Source of the DNA: Mycteria americana
Taxonomy: Eukaryota; Chordata; Aves; Ciconiiformes; Ciconiidae
Direction: 5' to 3'
DNA length: 64,000 bases
NCBI RefSeq assembly: GCF_035582795.1
Contig: NC_134368.1
Span: 8,223,501-8,287,500 of the forward strand
Every line of letters starts with the position of its first letter. Within the stretch, counting starts at the first letter, position 1. The notes below the pieces were generated by a model that did no database searches, was not told where the DNA came from, and worked only from the letters and a program-made list of their open reading frames with translations. A program made the position numbers and the translations under genes. This document shows positions 50,515 through 62,500 of this stretch, piece by piece.

Positions 50515-51000
50515 TCAAGGGTAGAAATGATACCTTTTTTGTAGGCAACTCCATCCATCTTTATTAGCTACAACAACATGAAAGACATTCTGTGTTCTTG
50601 TAGTTTTACAGACTATGTGAGGAACTATTTCTAGCTTCATCTCGCCTCTAGTGTACCATTTCCTTGGTTTCCTTGTCTGTTGGTTCCATGGGCTTCTTAC
50701 CAAGATTCTGTATTTGTCCACTGGCTCCTGAATGAGTTTATTGTAAATGATCAACACTTGGCCTTAATTCTCCAGTTTAATGTTGCTGTTTACTGGTGTT
50801 CTTGGCATTAAATTGCACCTGGCTCCATAAACCAGTGGCAATTGAGTTTAGTCATTGGTCTAACAGCATAGTTGCAAACATAGAAACAGAATCATTGGCA
50901 TTCTTCTGGAAAACTTCATCCTCAGCGTCTCTTAGTCTTCTAAAGTTAAACTGAAGTTATCCTTCCCTTTACTAGAAATCTTTACAGCCTTGGTGATTGT
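50515..51000 (-). pseudogene. Possible Ty3/gypsy-type protease relic
   Basis: A minus-strand stretch reads GARCNLMP (50828-50804), then IIYNKLIQEPVDKYRILV and, after a gap, NVFHVVVANKDGWSCLQ. The order resembles the retropepsin of vertebrate gypsy elements: DTGAxxNLI, a YNG-like flap, then the FVVV...LLG strand. The catalytic Asp-Thr positions are replaced (VYGA). Reverse transcriptase was not recognisable further along, so the call is weak. Confidence 0.33.
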
Positions 51001-52380
51001 TACTTATTTTTTCTTTCTTGAGGTAGTATGACTTTAGAGGATAAAGTGATTCTCTTTCCCACACATTGTGCTTTATTGCCTAAAGTTAGGGCATTTTTCT
51101 TTCTGCATTTCTGCACATTGTTTTCCACATAATGTGCACCAAGACAAATATGCCTGTATTTCAGGTCACCTGTTTCCCTTCTTGATTCTCATAGTTTGAA
51201 TCCTTGTATTTTGAATTTATTATCCATGTAATTATGTTGATACTTATTTTGTATTAATTTATTGTCTTGAACCTTTTACTGGGGTTTACATTTAATGTCA
51301 TGTAGTCTGGAAACACATCTCTTGTGTACAATCCTATCCCTACTTAAGGATTTTTAATATATTCAAAGTTATGTGTGGATATTAGATTTCTCATCGCTGA
51401 GAAATCCTTTTTAGCTTCTTGGTTGTGGGTGTGAAGCCAGCATTCCTCTATATTCTTATTAGGATTGTGTTAGGATTAGTGTTGTTAAAATGGTGTCATC
51501 CTAGATCTACTTCCAATAAAAATGAGGGACCTTACCACCACTTGGGAGCATTCCTTGCAGAGATACTAATTACCTGATACCATACCAATGGGCTATTAGA
51601 TGATTGGGCCTGCAGGCTCCCCTGTGCTGCATCTACACTGGGGGATCACATTTGAAAATTCACTGATTTGGACATGGAGCCTAGACTTGAGAGCAGCTTT
51701 GGAGAATCCCTTTAACTGCAGTATAGATATATATAGATATAGATGCATCTATAGGTATAGATGCCTGAAATTAAAGTCCTATTTAAACATTTTTCCCAGC
51801 ATTTTAGGTGTTTTTCCAGGCAATGAGAAGTTGCTGACTTATCCTTTTCATATTTTCCTTCATTTTCCTGTCTTTATCCCTCACTGTGTACAGACACCAG
51901 TCCTGCTTCCCCATTGCTTTCATGCATGTAGAAGTAGGATTTTATCTAGAACGTCATCATTCCCTGTGATCTGAGACCTTCCACGATACCTCTTAGCTTT
52001 GTTTCCAGTGCTGATTTGTTTCCGTTTACTACATTTTCCTGTTTACTGATGCTTTTGCTAGACTGAGCACTGTCACAGTGCTTAATTTACTGTTTGCTAG
52101 CTAATAACATGAACATATTTAAATCCTTGTAAAACTAAAAATAAGCCTGACATATGCAGGTGGCTAAAGATGAGTGAGATTAATTGCATCTAACCTATCA
52201 ACTCAACTGTAAGCTACAACAAATGTTATCAGGACCACTTTTGCATAGGCTCTTGAATATTTTTCTGGTTCTTTTAATATATTACTCCCAGAGATTTGTT
52301 TTTCCTATTCCTATTGTAACTGGAAGCACTGAAATCTTATAAAATCCCTGTTTACCATAACCTTCTACATCAAAGCTTTT
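51000..52380. other. Non-coding stretch with a short TATAGA-type simple repeat
   Basis: A TATAGATA-like simple repeat lies at about 51722-51765. No gene is recognised. Confidence 0.4.
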
Positions 52381-52383
52381 TGT

Positions 52384-52997
52384 AGCCTGGGCTGCATAAA
52401 AAGAAGTGTGGCCAGCAGGTCACGGGAGGGAGGTGATTCTCCCCTTCTACTCTGGTCTCGTGAGAGCCCAGCTGGAGTACTGTCTCCAGTTCTGGAGTCC
52501 CCAGTATAAGAAAGACATGGATCTTTTAGAATGGGTCCAGAGGAGGGACACAAAAATGGTCAGAGGGCTGGAACACCTCTCCTATGAAGAAGGGCTGAGA
52601 GAACTAGGGTTTTTTAGTCTGGAGAAGAGAAGACTCCAGGAAGACCTTATTCCAGCCTTTCAATATATAAAGGGTCTTATAAGACAGAAGGAGAAAAACT
52701 TTTTACCAGGGCTTGTAGTGACAGGACAAGGGGCAATTATTTTAAACTGAAAGAGGGTGGATTTACATTGGATATAAGGAAGAATTTTTTACAGCGAGGG
52801 TGGTGGGACACTGGAACAGGTGGACGTTGTGAATACTCCATCATTGGAAATGTTCCAAGTCAGATTGGATGGGGCTTTGAGCAGCTGATCTAGTGATATA
52901 TATCCCTGCCCAAGACAGGAGGTGGACTAGATGATCTTTGAAGGTCCCTTCCAACACAAACCATTATATGATTCTATGATTCTGTGATTCTCTGTCA
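52384..52997 (+). mobile_element. CR1 LINE 3' copy with octamer tail
   Basis: It starts at 'cctgggctgcataaaaaga' and reads [40 protein letters not shown] and [20 protein letters not shown], then decays. The 3' end shows 'ggtcccttccaacacaaacc' and 'atgattctatgattctgtg' octamers. It is 5'-truncated at nearly the same place in ORF2 as the 34.8 kb copy. Confidence 0.93.
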
Positions 52998-53809
52998 TTG
53001 TTTGAGGAGGTTAACAATTTGTCTGACCCTCTGAATGTTTACCATTCTCTTTTACACCTCCATTCAATCCAAAGAGTTCATCAGGAATACTTTTGTCATT
53101 GTTTTGGGTTTCTTTACTATAAAGTGTAGAATTGTTGAAAACGAAACTTTGTTGGTAATGTATAAGTTTAATTAATTAACTTTTTATTAGAAGCCATTTC
53201 TGGGGTCCAGAATGAAATTCATAATAGGCAGGAGAGTTGTTGTCAAATGACTCATTTCACCTGTGGTACATCCAATCAAAGCACACCTGATTTCAGTTAG
53301 GGACTTGAATCAGGAGCTATTTGAAGTGGACATTCTACCACCAGGACCGTGGTTACTGTAAAGTGGGATTCTCATTTCCCCTGACTGCAGCTCTTCCACA
53401 TTACATAAGTGTTTATTGGAGCAGCAAACTGGACAAGTGCTTGACATACTCAAGTTTCTTAACCATAGCTCTTTTAAATAAAGTGAGGAGAATGTATCTT
53501 TCTTGGACTGAGAACTTTCTGAATTACATTTCTGTATTTCCAAAACGATTTCAGTAAATTGTTTCCAATTTACCGCTACCTCTTTTTTAGGGTATTACAC
53601 TCTCATTTCAAATTCAAAACAGAATAAAGTTGGAGACTCTGCAAAAATTCAGGAGCAGCTGAGACAACTGTAGAGGAAACAAGTATTAAGCCTAGTAGAA
53701 GCATCGAAGTTACACACATGATAAATGTTTCATACAGCATTGGTTCTTCGTGGATATATCAGCAGTTTATTCCTCTGTACCCTAGTCTTAAGGAAACAGA
53801 GTAACACTT

Positions 53810-53915
53810 CACTGTTTTCAGTTTTGGCTGTCACAGATCAAGAAGGCTGAAGCTGAGCTAGAGATTATCCAGAGGACAGTAACAATAATAATCAGAAATC
53901 TGGTGGATCTGTTAG
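53810..53915 (+). repeat. Old CR1 fragment
   Basis: The frame reads QFWLSQIKKAEAELEIIQR and TVTIIIRNL, which lines up with the CR1 ORF2 block [20 protein letters not shown]. Only about 100 bases are recognisable. Confidence 0.5.
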
Positions 53916-53919
53916 TCTT

Positions 53920-55720
53920 ATTCTTGTTTTGTTTTACATTTAACCACTCAAAAAGTAGAAGCAATAACTAAAATATTTCAAAATACCTAAACATTAATTG
54001 TAGACATTACTAAAATTCTTATGCAAATCTTGCACAGTATTTGTAACAGGGCTACAAAACAAGCTGTGTCACAGTCTTTCTCTTTTCTCATCTTCCCAAC
54101 CAAAGTAAAAATACATATCTTTTTCATCTTTTTATATGCCAAAGAGGCAACATCTTGTATTATTTAAGCTTGACCTCTCTTATTATAGACTATTAGTATT
54201 AGTGGGCATAAGAAAAAGTTCTTGCCAGAATTATCTTGACTACAGTTTTTTATCTAAAATATGAGGCTATAAATGTAGGAAATACAGAGACCTTCTTGAG
54301 GGCTCATATAATAACACACTGGGAGGAAACATAAAGGCAAAGGAAATTCCTATTAGGCAGCACTATTAGGAAATGTATTAAAATGGCATTTTTATTTATA
54401 CATACTTGATATTAATGCCTTATCTTTAATGCCAGAAAAAAAACTTCTTAATATTTTTGGTAAGAGCCTACAAGTTTAGATGGGTATTAGAAGATAATAG
54501 GAATTTAACAGAGTGACAGGGTTCCTTAAATCTAACACAATCTCAGAAAGGGGTACCTTATGTAGTCTTGGCAACTTCATACTTAGGTCACTTTTATTTA
54601 AACATATATAGTCCAAAATGCATATTACAAATCTTTAAAGATGTGTACCTTTCACATTTCTCATGATATATATTTTGTAATGTTATACCACAGTGTTTTA
54701 TAGAGGATGTAATCACAACAAAGGCAACTTAAAGCTAAATATATAATCTAATCAGGATATATAGTAGAAATATTTCCTGTGAAAGACTTGAGGAAGAGGA
54801 AGAAAAGGCAAGGACATGAAATATTACGTGATGTACAACAGCCAAGCACAAGAATTGAAAAAAGAGCAATAGTTTGAATTGTTCCATTTTGCAATCATTC
54901 CATTTTGGACGTCAGAAGTGCCTAAAGCAGTTACCATCAGTGACTCTGGTAAGGAAAATGTAGCACCAGCAGTCTCCAACACATGTCAAATTTAACATCA
55001 ATTGCAAAAGGCAGCCAATTTCACAAACTAGCTGAGATGCTGGAATATCTAAGTCATACCATTATCATTAATGGGTTAAGATTACTTAAAATCTGTTTGC
55101 AGTTTCATTTTTAACTCTGTTCTATTTTTTATAGTAAGCAATTTTTAAATGTTTAAACATTTGCCTGTTGGTAAAGCTGGCTCTCACTGATCTGGCATGT
55201 ATTAGGCCTTTACATTTCTTTAAGTGTGGCACTCCCTAAAGCTAAGTTACCACAGCACTTTTGTACAGTTCCGTATTTGGTACAATATTCAGGAGATAAA
55301 GGAAGTTCCTTTTATCTCTTTATCTGTGGACTTCTCTGCACAGAAACTTCTGGGTTTGGTCATGGTCATTAACAGTTTAGAACAGACATCTTCCTGTGAG
55401 TAACAGTAGTCTCCTAAGTGAGTAGGCTCCTTAGCAGACAGTAACATACAAGACCTTGTAACAATCTAGCATTTATATGTTGTCCAAAGAAAAGACACAT
55501 TTGTATGGAAAAGGAGGAAAAGTTATTATAAAATAGTTCTCTCATTTCCCTTACAGGGAAAATCTTTACTGAGGTCTGAGTTTTCTTTGATTTTGTCTAT
55601 TTCATCCCTTCCTCCACTCAAAAAATATTTGAACAAGATCATTAGGCTTAAGGATGTTTTTTTCAGCATTACTGACTGTATAATAATGGAAAAAGGTTTC
55701 AGGCTGTGCTATGAATAGAA
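53920..55720. other. AT-rich non-coding stretch
   Basis: No exon or named repeat is supported on either strand. Confidence 0.4.
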
Positions 55721-55724
55721 TGAA

Positions 55725-55800
55725 TCACAGAATCCTAGTATTTCAAGATGGAAACGACTTCTTAATTCATGTGCTCCATCCTTTTGATCAAGAGACAACT
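55725..55800 (-). repeat. Short old CR1 3' end
   Basis: 'gaatcacagaatcctagta' followed by 'aagatggaaacgacttct' matches the antisense CR1 tail and the first bases of its 3' UTR. The rest is lost. Confidence 0.6.
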
Positions 55801-56667
55801 CTTTGTAAAGCAAGGTCAGATTCTTGGATATTATATTGAAATGTTTAAACTGTAGTACCTTCAGAAGTTTTTCTCATGTCTGAAATTAAAGAACAAAAGA
55901 TCTTTTTTTTTAACATTTTCTCCTAAAGGCTTTATTTAGTCAAAAGTAAATGGGAGTCTTACTATCAAAGATGACATTTTGCTATGTCAATAAATAAGAA
56001 CCAGAATACTTCTGCTACTAAGAGAAATGAGACATTTGTTTATCTACACACTCCTTTTGCTATGTAAGTGTTAAAATACAATGCAAATGGTTTATGAGTA
56101 AAACATTAAAACAAAGCACATCTTTCTTTTTAATTTTGTTTGGTAGAACAGAAGGGAAAGGTCTCAAACCCTTGTGCTTTCAGTTCTGTTAAGCAGATGT
56201 GTTCACTCATGATCTCCCACTTCAAAGATTTTTCCTACAACATTTATTTATATAAATTGCTGAGAGTTTTCTAGCTGCCTTGTACTTAGAGCTACTGCAA
56301 AATACATTTTTAAACATCATAGGAAAGATGAGATGAATCATTTTCATTTTTGCTGGTTCCAAAATATGTCATAATGATTTTAACAGTGCAAGAATCTCTG
56401 GATTACCTCTGGCAGGGGAATGGGATGGAGGAGGGAAGATGCTGAGGTTTTTTCTCTGTATTAGCATCAGTGGAATCATCTGGAGTTCATCAAGTATAGG
56501 TCTGTTTCTAGTATCAGTATTTTGAAACATGCTTTATATATGGTATGAGGCTACTCAGTTGGACCATTTTTTTTCTCAGCTTGACCTCATTAACTAAATA
56601 AAATAGACTGCTAAGACCTTCATAATTTTTTCCCTATAGCTGCCATGTCCATATGACTTGTCCATCC

Positions 56668-57269
56668 TGTCGTGGTTTAGCTTCAGTCAGCAACTAAGCA
56701 CCACACAGCCGCTCGCTCACTCTCCCCGCCTCCCAGTGGGATGGGGAGAGAATCAGAAGAGCAAAAATAAGAAAACTCACGGGCTGAGAAAAGAACAGTT
56801 TAATAACTGAAATATAATAAAAATCATCATCATCTTCATTGTAATGAAAAGGAAAACAATGACAGAGAGAGAGAGAAAAACAAAACCCAAAACCAAAAAA
56901 AGACCAAGTGATGCAACCACTCACCACCCACTGACTGATCCCAGCCAGTCCCACCTGCTGACCGATGCCCAGCCCATCCCCGAGCAGCAATCGCTGCCCC
57001 CCCAGCCAACTCCTCCCAGTTTCTATACTGAGCATGACGTTATATGGTATGGAATAGCCCTTTGGCCAGTTTGGCTGTGCTCCCTCCCGTCTCCTTGTGC
57101 ACCTGGCAGAGCATGGGAAGCTGAAAAGTCCTTGACTAGTGTAAACATTACTCAGCAACAACTGAAACATCAGTGTGCTATCAACATTATTCTCATACTA
57201 AATCTAAACCACAGCACTATACCAGCTACTAGGAAGAAAATTAACTCTGTCCCAGCTGAAACCAGGACA
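56668..57269 (-). mobile_element. Solo LTR of an avian endogenous retrovirus
   Basis: On the minus strand it begins TGTCCTGGTTTCAGCTGGGA and ends TAAACCACGACA, so it has TG...CA-type ends. The order is that of a widespread bird LTR type, probably ERVL. The promoter region contains a decayed TATA box (AGTATAGAAACT where the family has a TATATAA-type box) and the 3' part has the polyadenylation region. The 5-bp direct repeat CATCC flanks it at 56663-56667 and 57270-57274, a target-site duplication. No internal retroviral genes are attached, so it is the product of LTR-LTR recombination. Open frames of 155-158 codons within it are not genes. Confidence 0.9.
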
Positions 57270-57274
57270 CATCC

Positions 57275-58098
57275 ACAGATTCTGTCGTATTGCATCTGTA
57301 AGTATCAGTAGGCAACAGCATTTCAGATTTCATGAGACACGGCAAAGGAATGGGACAATATTGTCCCTTCAAAATTGACAAAATATGTTTGCCTCATAAA
57401 GCTACTCTGTTGTTCATATACATCAGCTCATCCACGAGAAATGTTGGTATAAAATATTTTCAGCCAAACTGTAGCCCATTGTGTACAAAATAAAAATAAG
57501 CTTGTGGTGGGACATAGCTAGTACCATAGTACTGGGAATCGGGATTATTAAATATTCCTGTTAAAATGGTTGTGTTGAAAAAATATCGCAACTAAATGGA
57601 GGGTTTTCAAGGCTTTCTTGAAATCCTGCATATTTCACAGTACTGGAAGAAAGCAGATACTTTCTGGTGGTAGCCAGGGCCTCTCCACACTACTGACACA
57701 GTAACGTGGATCATTCTGAAGCTATGCTGCTGTCCGCATTGCACACATCTGGCCTGAATTCTGATTTAGAGAAAACATTAAAAACAAAGCAGAATCCTTA
57801 CTCTCCACCACCCCATGGGGCTCAGAAGCCTTTTTTTCCCCTCCCTTTCCCATCCATCAATATCCAATTTTCCCATCAGTTTCTTTCAGCACAATGGCCA
57901 TGTGTATTGAGGAAGTGCTTTATCACCTTCTCCAATTAAAAACATGAAGAATCTGCCCCAGAAAACTCTTCTTTGCACACGTATGTCCTGAAGAACTTCC
58001 ATTAGCTGACTATAAACTATGGTACATTTTCCTGCCTCGAACACTAAGAAAGGAACAAATCTTTGGCTGCTGTCATCAATGTCATTTTCAAGGGCTGG
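57275..58098. other. Non-coding stretch
   Basis: No supported gene; 58019-58216 is an open frame that runs into CR1 antisense sequence and is not a gene. Confidence 0.4.
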
Positions 58099-58102
58099 GA
58101 CT

Positions 58103-59570
58103 CACAGAACAGGTGGGGTGGGAAGGCACCTTTGGAGATCATCTAGTCCAACCTCCCTGCTCAGAGCAGGATCAGCTACAGCATATTGCTTGAGGCCATG
58201 TCCAGTTTGGTCCTGATTTTCTCCAAGATGGAGACTCCACAACCTCTCTGGGCAACCTTTTCCAGTGTTCAACCACTCTCACAATAATAAAAAAAAATTC
58301 TTACATTTAAACAGAATTTCCTGTATTTCCATTTGTGCCCATTGCCTCTTTTTCTTTTGCTGTGCAGCACTGAAAAGAGTCTGGCTCCACCTTCTTTACA
58401 TCATCCCATCAGGTATTTATACACATTGATAAGATCCCCCAGTGACCCTTCTTTTCTCCGGGATGATCAAAAATGTCTCACTCAGCCTCCCCTCGAGTGT
58501 CCAATGCTCCAAGCCCTAAGAATTTTTGTTCACTTTTGCTGGACTTGCTCCAGTATGTCCATGTCTCTCTTTACTGGGAAGCATAGTACTGGACTCTGGA
58601 CTCCAGGTGTGTCTCACCAGTGCTGAGCAGAGAGGAAGGATCACCTTTCTCAGCCTGCTGGCAATGATCTTCCTAATGCAGCTCTTACTGAGGTCCCTTT
58701 CTGCAAATCTGCTTTTCAGATGGTTAATCATGCAGTCACACTTGAAACAGTTAGGATGTCCCCTGGCAGTATCATTGGTGCCCATGTGGAAGAGCAGCAG
58801 GAGATAATAATCCAAGAGCCATTCAAGCCTAGGCAGCCTCTCTGCAATGTCCCCGATCTGAATTCCCAGCAACCAGCAAACCTCCCTAGACAGCAGGTCT
58901 GGTCATCAGATGGGGCCTCCATTCCCTAAAGTGGGGAGCTGCCTACAGCTATCACCTGCTGCTTCCTCCTGGTGCTCCTGCATGACTCGGGCTCATGAGA
59001 CTTGGTTGTTTTGTTGCAGCGAGCTCCTAGTCCCTCACCTGAAGCCAGGGGACTGAACATATTCCGTAGTTGCAGATCTGTGAGTGCAGCATAAGCTATC
59101 CTCCTGATGCCAGAAGTCATCAGCTTCTAGCCTTCGCTATCATGGGAGTCTCCATTTCCCAACCTGATGAACACAGATTCTGCCTGTCCCTCCTTCAGTG
59201 TACCTGGGGGTTCAGGCTATTGTCTCTGCAGGGTCTCTGAGAAGATCTGATCAATCAGTTTCTCATCATCTCTGATGCTGTGCAGTCTGCTGACCTCCTC
59301 CCATGGTTCTTTTACCTGGGGACACAGGTCCTCTACCAGTTCACGTGTCCTGCAGGCAAGGAGACCATCTCCTCCTGCCTCAGGAAGACTGGAGCTTGTG
59401 ACTTCTGCCTCTTACATCTCACTTGAGGTAAAGAGGGTGTATAACATGTCAACTTCAAGACACATATGTCCTGCAGAATACAAATCTGCTGATGATGCTG
59501 CACATCAGTTAATGGTAACAGGATCTCCATGGTGTAGCAATTTCAATTCATGTGTTCACTCAGAAGAGCA
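58103..59570 (-). mobile_element. CR1 LINE with ORF1 joined to the 3' end of ORF2 (internal deletion)
   Basis: The right part (about 59530 down to 58725) reads on the minus strand as CR1 ORF1. It shows SRLHSIRDDEKLIDQIFSET, then RKQQVIAVG (the VVGDSLLRG position), then LLLFHMGTNDTARGHPN, the GTNDTAR block of the ORF1 esterase-like domain. Within about 60 bases the frame passes to IIASRLRKVILPLCSALVR, which belongs near the C-terminus of ORF2. It then reaches the CR1 3' UTR at 58103 ('ggagatcatctagtccaacc'). About 2.5 kb of ORF2, with endonuclease and most of RT, is missing. Stops and shifts show it is inactive. Confidence 0.82.
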
Positions 59571-59574
59571 AAAT

Positions 59575-62500
59575 GGTTATTAAACTCAGCTTACCTAACA
59601 AACATCACTGTCTGAACACATGACCCCCAGTCACAAGCAGGCATCCCATGATCTAGTAACAATTGCCAATCACGTTTTTTTATTTTCCATTTTTTTAAAC
59701 CAGCTGCCTTGATTGCCTGCAGCTTTCCTCACAGATATAATTGTCGCCTTCTCTGACCTCTGCTCTGTGGTCTTTCTCTGTTTATAGAGTCTAGGCACTG
59801 TGAATGTGAGCATCTTCTTAGATGTTGTTTCATATAACTATATTACATCCATATTCTCTTTATTTTTATGTCTCATTGATCCCTGATCACATTTCTAACC
59901 TTAGATGAAATCACATGTCTCTTCTTCTTAATTTCTGTTTCCCCAGGCTACCAGTTAAATAGGGCTGGGGTGAGACTTTCTTCTGTGTTTTTAATTCTGT
60001 GTAGCATTTTAAGATATGGTTTGTGAGAAGGAAAAAACAGTATGTGAAATACATGTGTTCTCTATCTTTTGCACTCAGACTTGTAGTTTGAATGTAATCT
60101 TATATTTTCCTGATTATAAAAACCCATGATTTTATTAGTCATTGTAGTGCTACTAACCTCAAGCACTCAAACACTGTGAGTAAAACCCCAAAAGTCCTAC
60201 GGTGAAGCTTAAAACCGTGACATCTAAAAATATATACATGAGGACATTTCATTTCCTGGGTTAAAGCTTTTAGGGCATATTGAGGTCAAATTTTCAAACT
60301 TTTTGTGCAAACAGGAAGACTATAAATAAATCTCTTTTAACCAAAGTTTATCTGTCTCCTTCCTTTCAGGAGCATGGACAGTGAGAGTCATACTAGTCAC
60401 AGTATCATAATAAAAGCTGGCAATATTGCTAGTAGGGTGAACAGTTTGCTATTTTTGCTTGCATGCTGATTTTTTTTGCCAAGCCAGGATTTGCAGATAA
60501 TGCTGAACCAGGCTTTATTTATTTCAAGTGTGATGGACATTAGGTCATGTTCCAAAGGTGGGGAATAAACCCACAGACAAAAATTGCTTCAGACAGAGGA
60601 GAAAAGAGAAGAAATACTCTCTGTGGTGGTAGAGATTTTTATCTATGGAGATGAGGCTCAACAGTACAGCCATTCAATGGCACAAAAGCTGAGACTGATA
60701 AGGCTTCTGGAGACCTAAGAGAGGGAAAAAAAAGGACAGGGAGGGGAAAAGCTAACATGAAGTAGTGGAGTGTCATTTTAGAACGTATTACTAGTAGAAA
60801 ATTGGGTCTACATTTCATTTTCCACCATCTCAAGCTCTAGTCATCATCATTTGTTAATATAATTGGATAGTCACTTGGATGTTCTTGGCAGTTTTGCTGT
60901 CTCAAATACAGCTTTCACAAGCTACATGGTCTCCCTGCACTTGAATGACAACTAACCAAATGGCTGCCATCCAATCAAGGAATGGAAATGATTATGAATA
61001 GTTTTGGGATGTATACACACACATCATGATAGCTATGTGGCTTCTGTAAGGTCAGTCTCTCTTGAGATACAGCAAGATCATTACTTTTATAAAGGGGGCA
61101 TAGAGTTATAGGTATACTTCAGCTATTGTTATTCTGAACATGCAGTGATTGTTATACTCTATCCATACCTAAGCAGAGAAAGTGGGTGACAAAAAATGTA
61201 GGGTCTTCAGCACAAAGGCTCAAACATTTGATGAAGATTCAGACCTGCAGAAAGCAGCCAGAAGATACGCCATCCTTCTGGATACCTTGGGACTAATCTG
61301 AGCAAACACATATCTTAATTACAAGATATAAAACACTCCTGGATATCTCCATTCCTCTCAAATGCTACTTCAATTGAATCTGTTTCTTAGGGGGTATCCT
61401 GCCCATGCTGCTTCTCTTAAATAATATCCAGCTCAGAGAATCACCAGGTATAAAGGAAAAAAGTAGTCTATTTGAGCTAGAGCCACAAAATGATTTACAA
61501 GCTGCAATAATGATGCATCATAAATCTAATTTTTTTGGCCAAGCCACATTCACAACCCTGTATTAGGTGACCAGACTCTCAAAGTGATGCCAGGGAAGTA
61601 TTAGACATCTCAAAATGAAATTCAAAACAGTGAAGTCTCTGGGGAGGGAACCATCTAGAACTGAGCAAAAAGGAATAACTAAGAACACGTTCTAAATCTT
61701 CCCTCATTTTTTAAACCTGCAGAAAAGTACCCCCTGAGTTAGGGGTCATTTCCTGAACATAGGTATCTACCACCTTTCTTTCAAAAAGATGAGCAGAATT
61801 ATTCTTTTCTTTTTATGTCCAACAGGAGCAAATTACCCCACCATTACTCCTCCCTCCACCTCACACTATAACCCCCTGTACAAATCTGATTAGTCTCTTC
61901 AACCAGGATATGGAAGAGACAGGCTCAAATTTCTCTCCTCTGTCTGAGGACATTTCAAACCACATCCTCCAACTTCTCTGGAGGGCATCTTCAGCACAAG
62001 GCACTTATAAACCAGTTACATTCTCCATTCCTCTGGTCGAAAATGCTCTATTGCACAAGAATATACAAACAAATCAAGATGCATTGGAATAGCAAAAGCG
62101 AAAAATAAGAGTGATTCTTCATCCTGGTGTTCAGGACCATCACAGGAAGGGAACATTGTCAGGTTCCAGTTTCGGTCCCAGTGTCAAATCCTGCTTCTGC
62201 ATTTTATCCAGTGCCTGCTTCAGGTAAAATGTATTTACCATTATGAATTCACATTACAGTTGCCAATTAAACAAAAGATCCATTTAGTTTTCATTCTTTA
62301 CTCATTTTCCATATAAGGAAACAGGCGTAAGTACAGCAACATGTCACTTCCTTGCAGAAACAGCATGGAAATAACCATAGAATTCATCTACATCTAACTC
62401 ACTCAGTCTTGCTATCAGTGAGCCAATATATGAAAATAAGCAATAACAATATCCATTAACAACTGACAGAATACGGCTCAGTTCCTACAATGAAGAACCC

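Noticed and set aside
56694-57311. Open frames of 155-158 codons on both strands
   Set aside because: They lie in the solo LTR, which is non-coding; composition explains the open frames.
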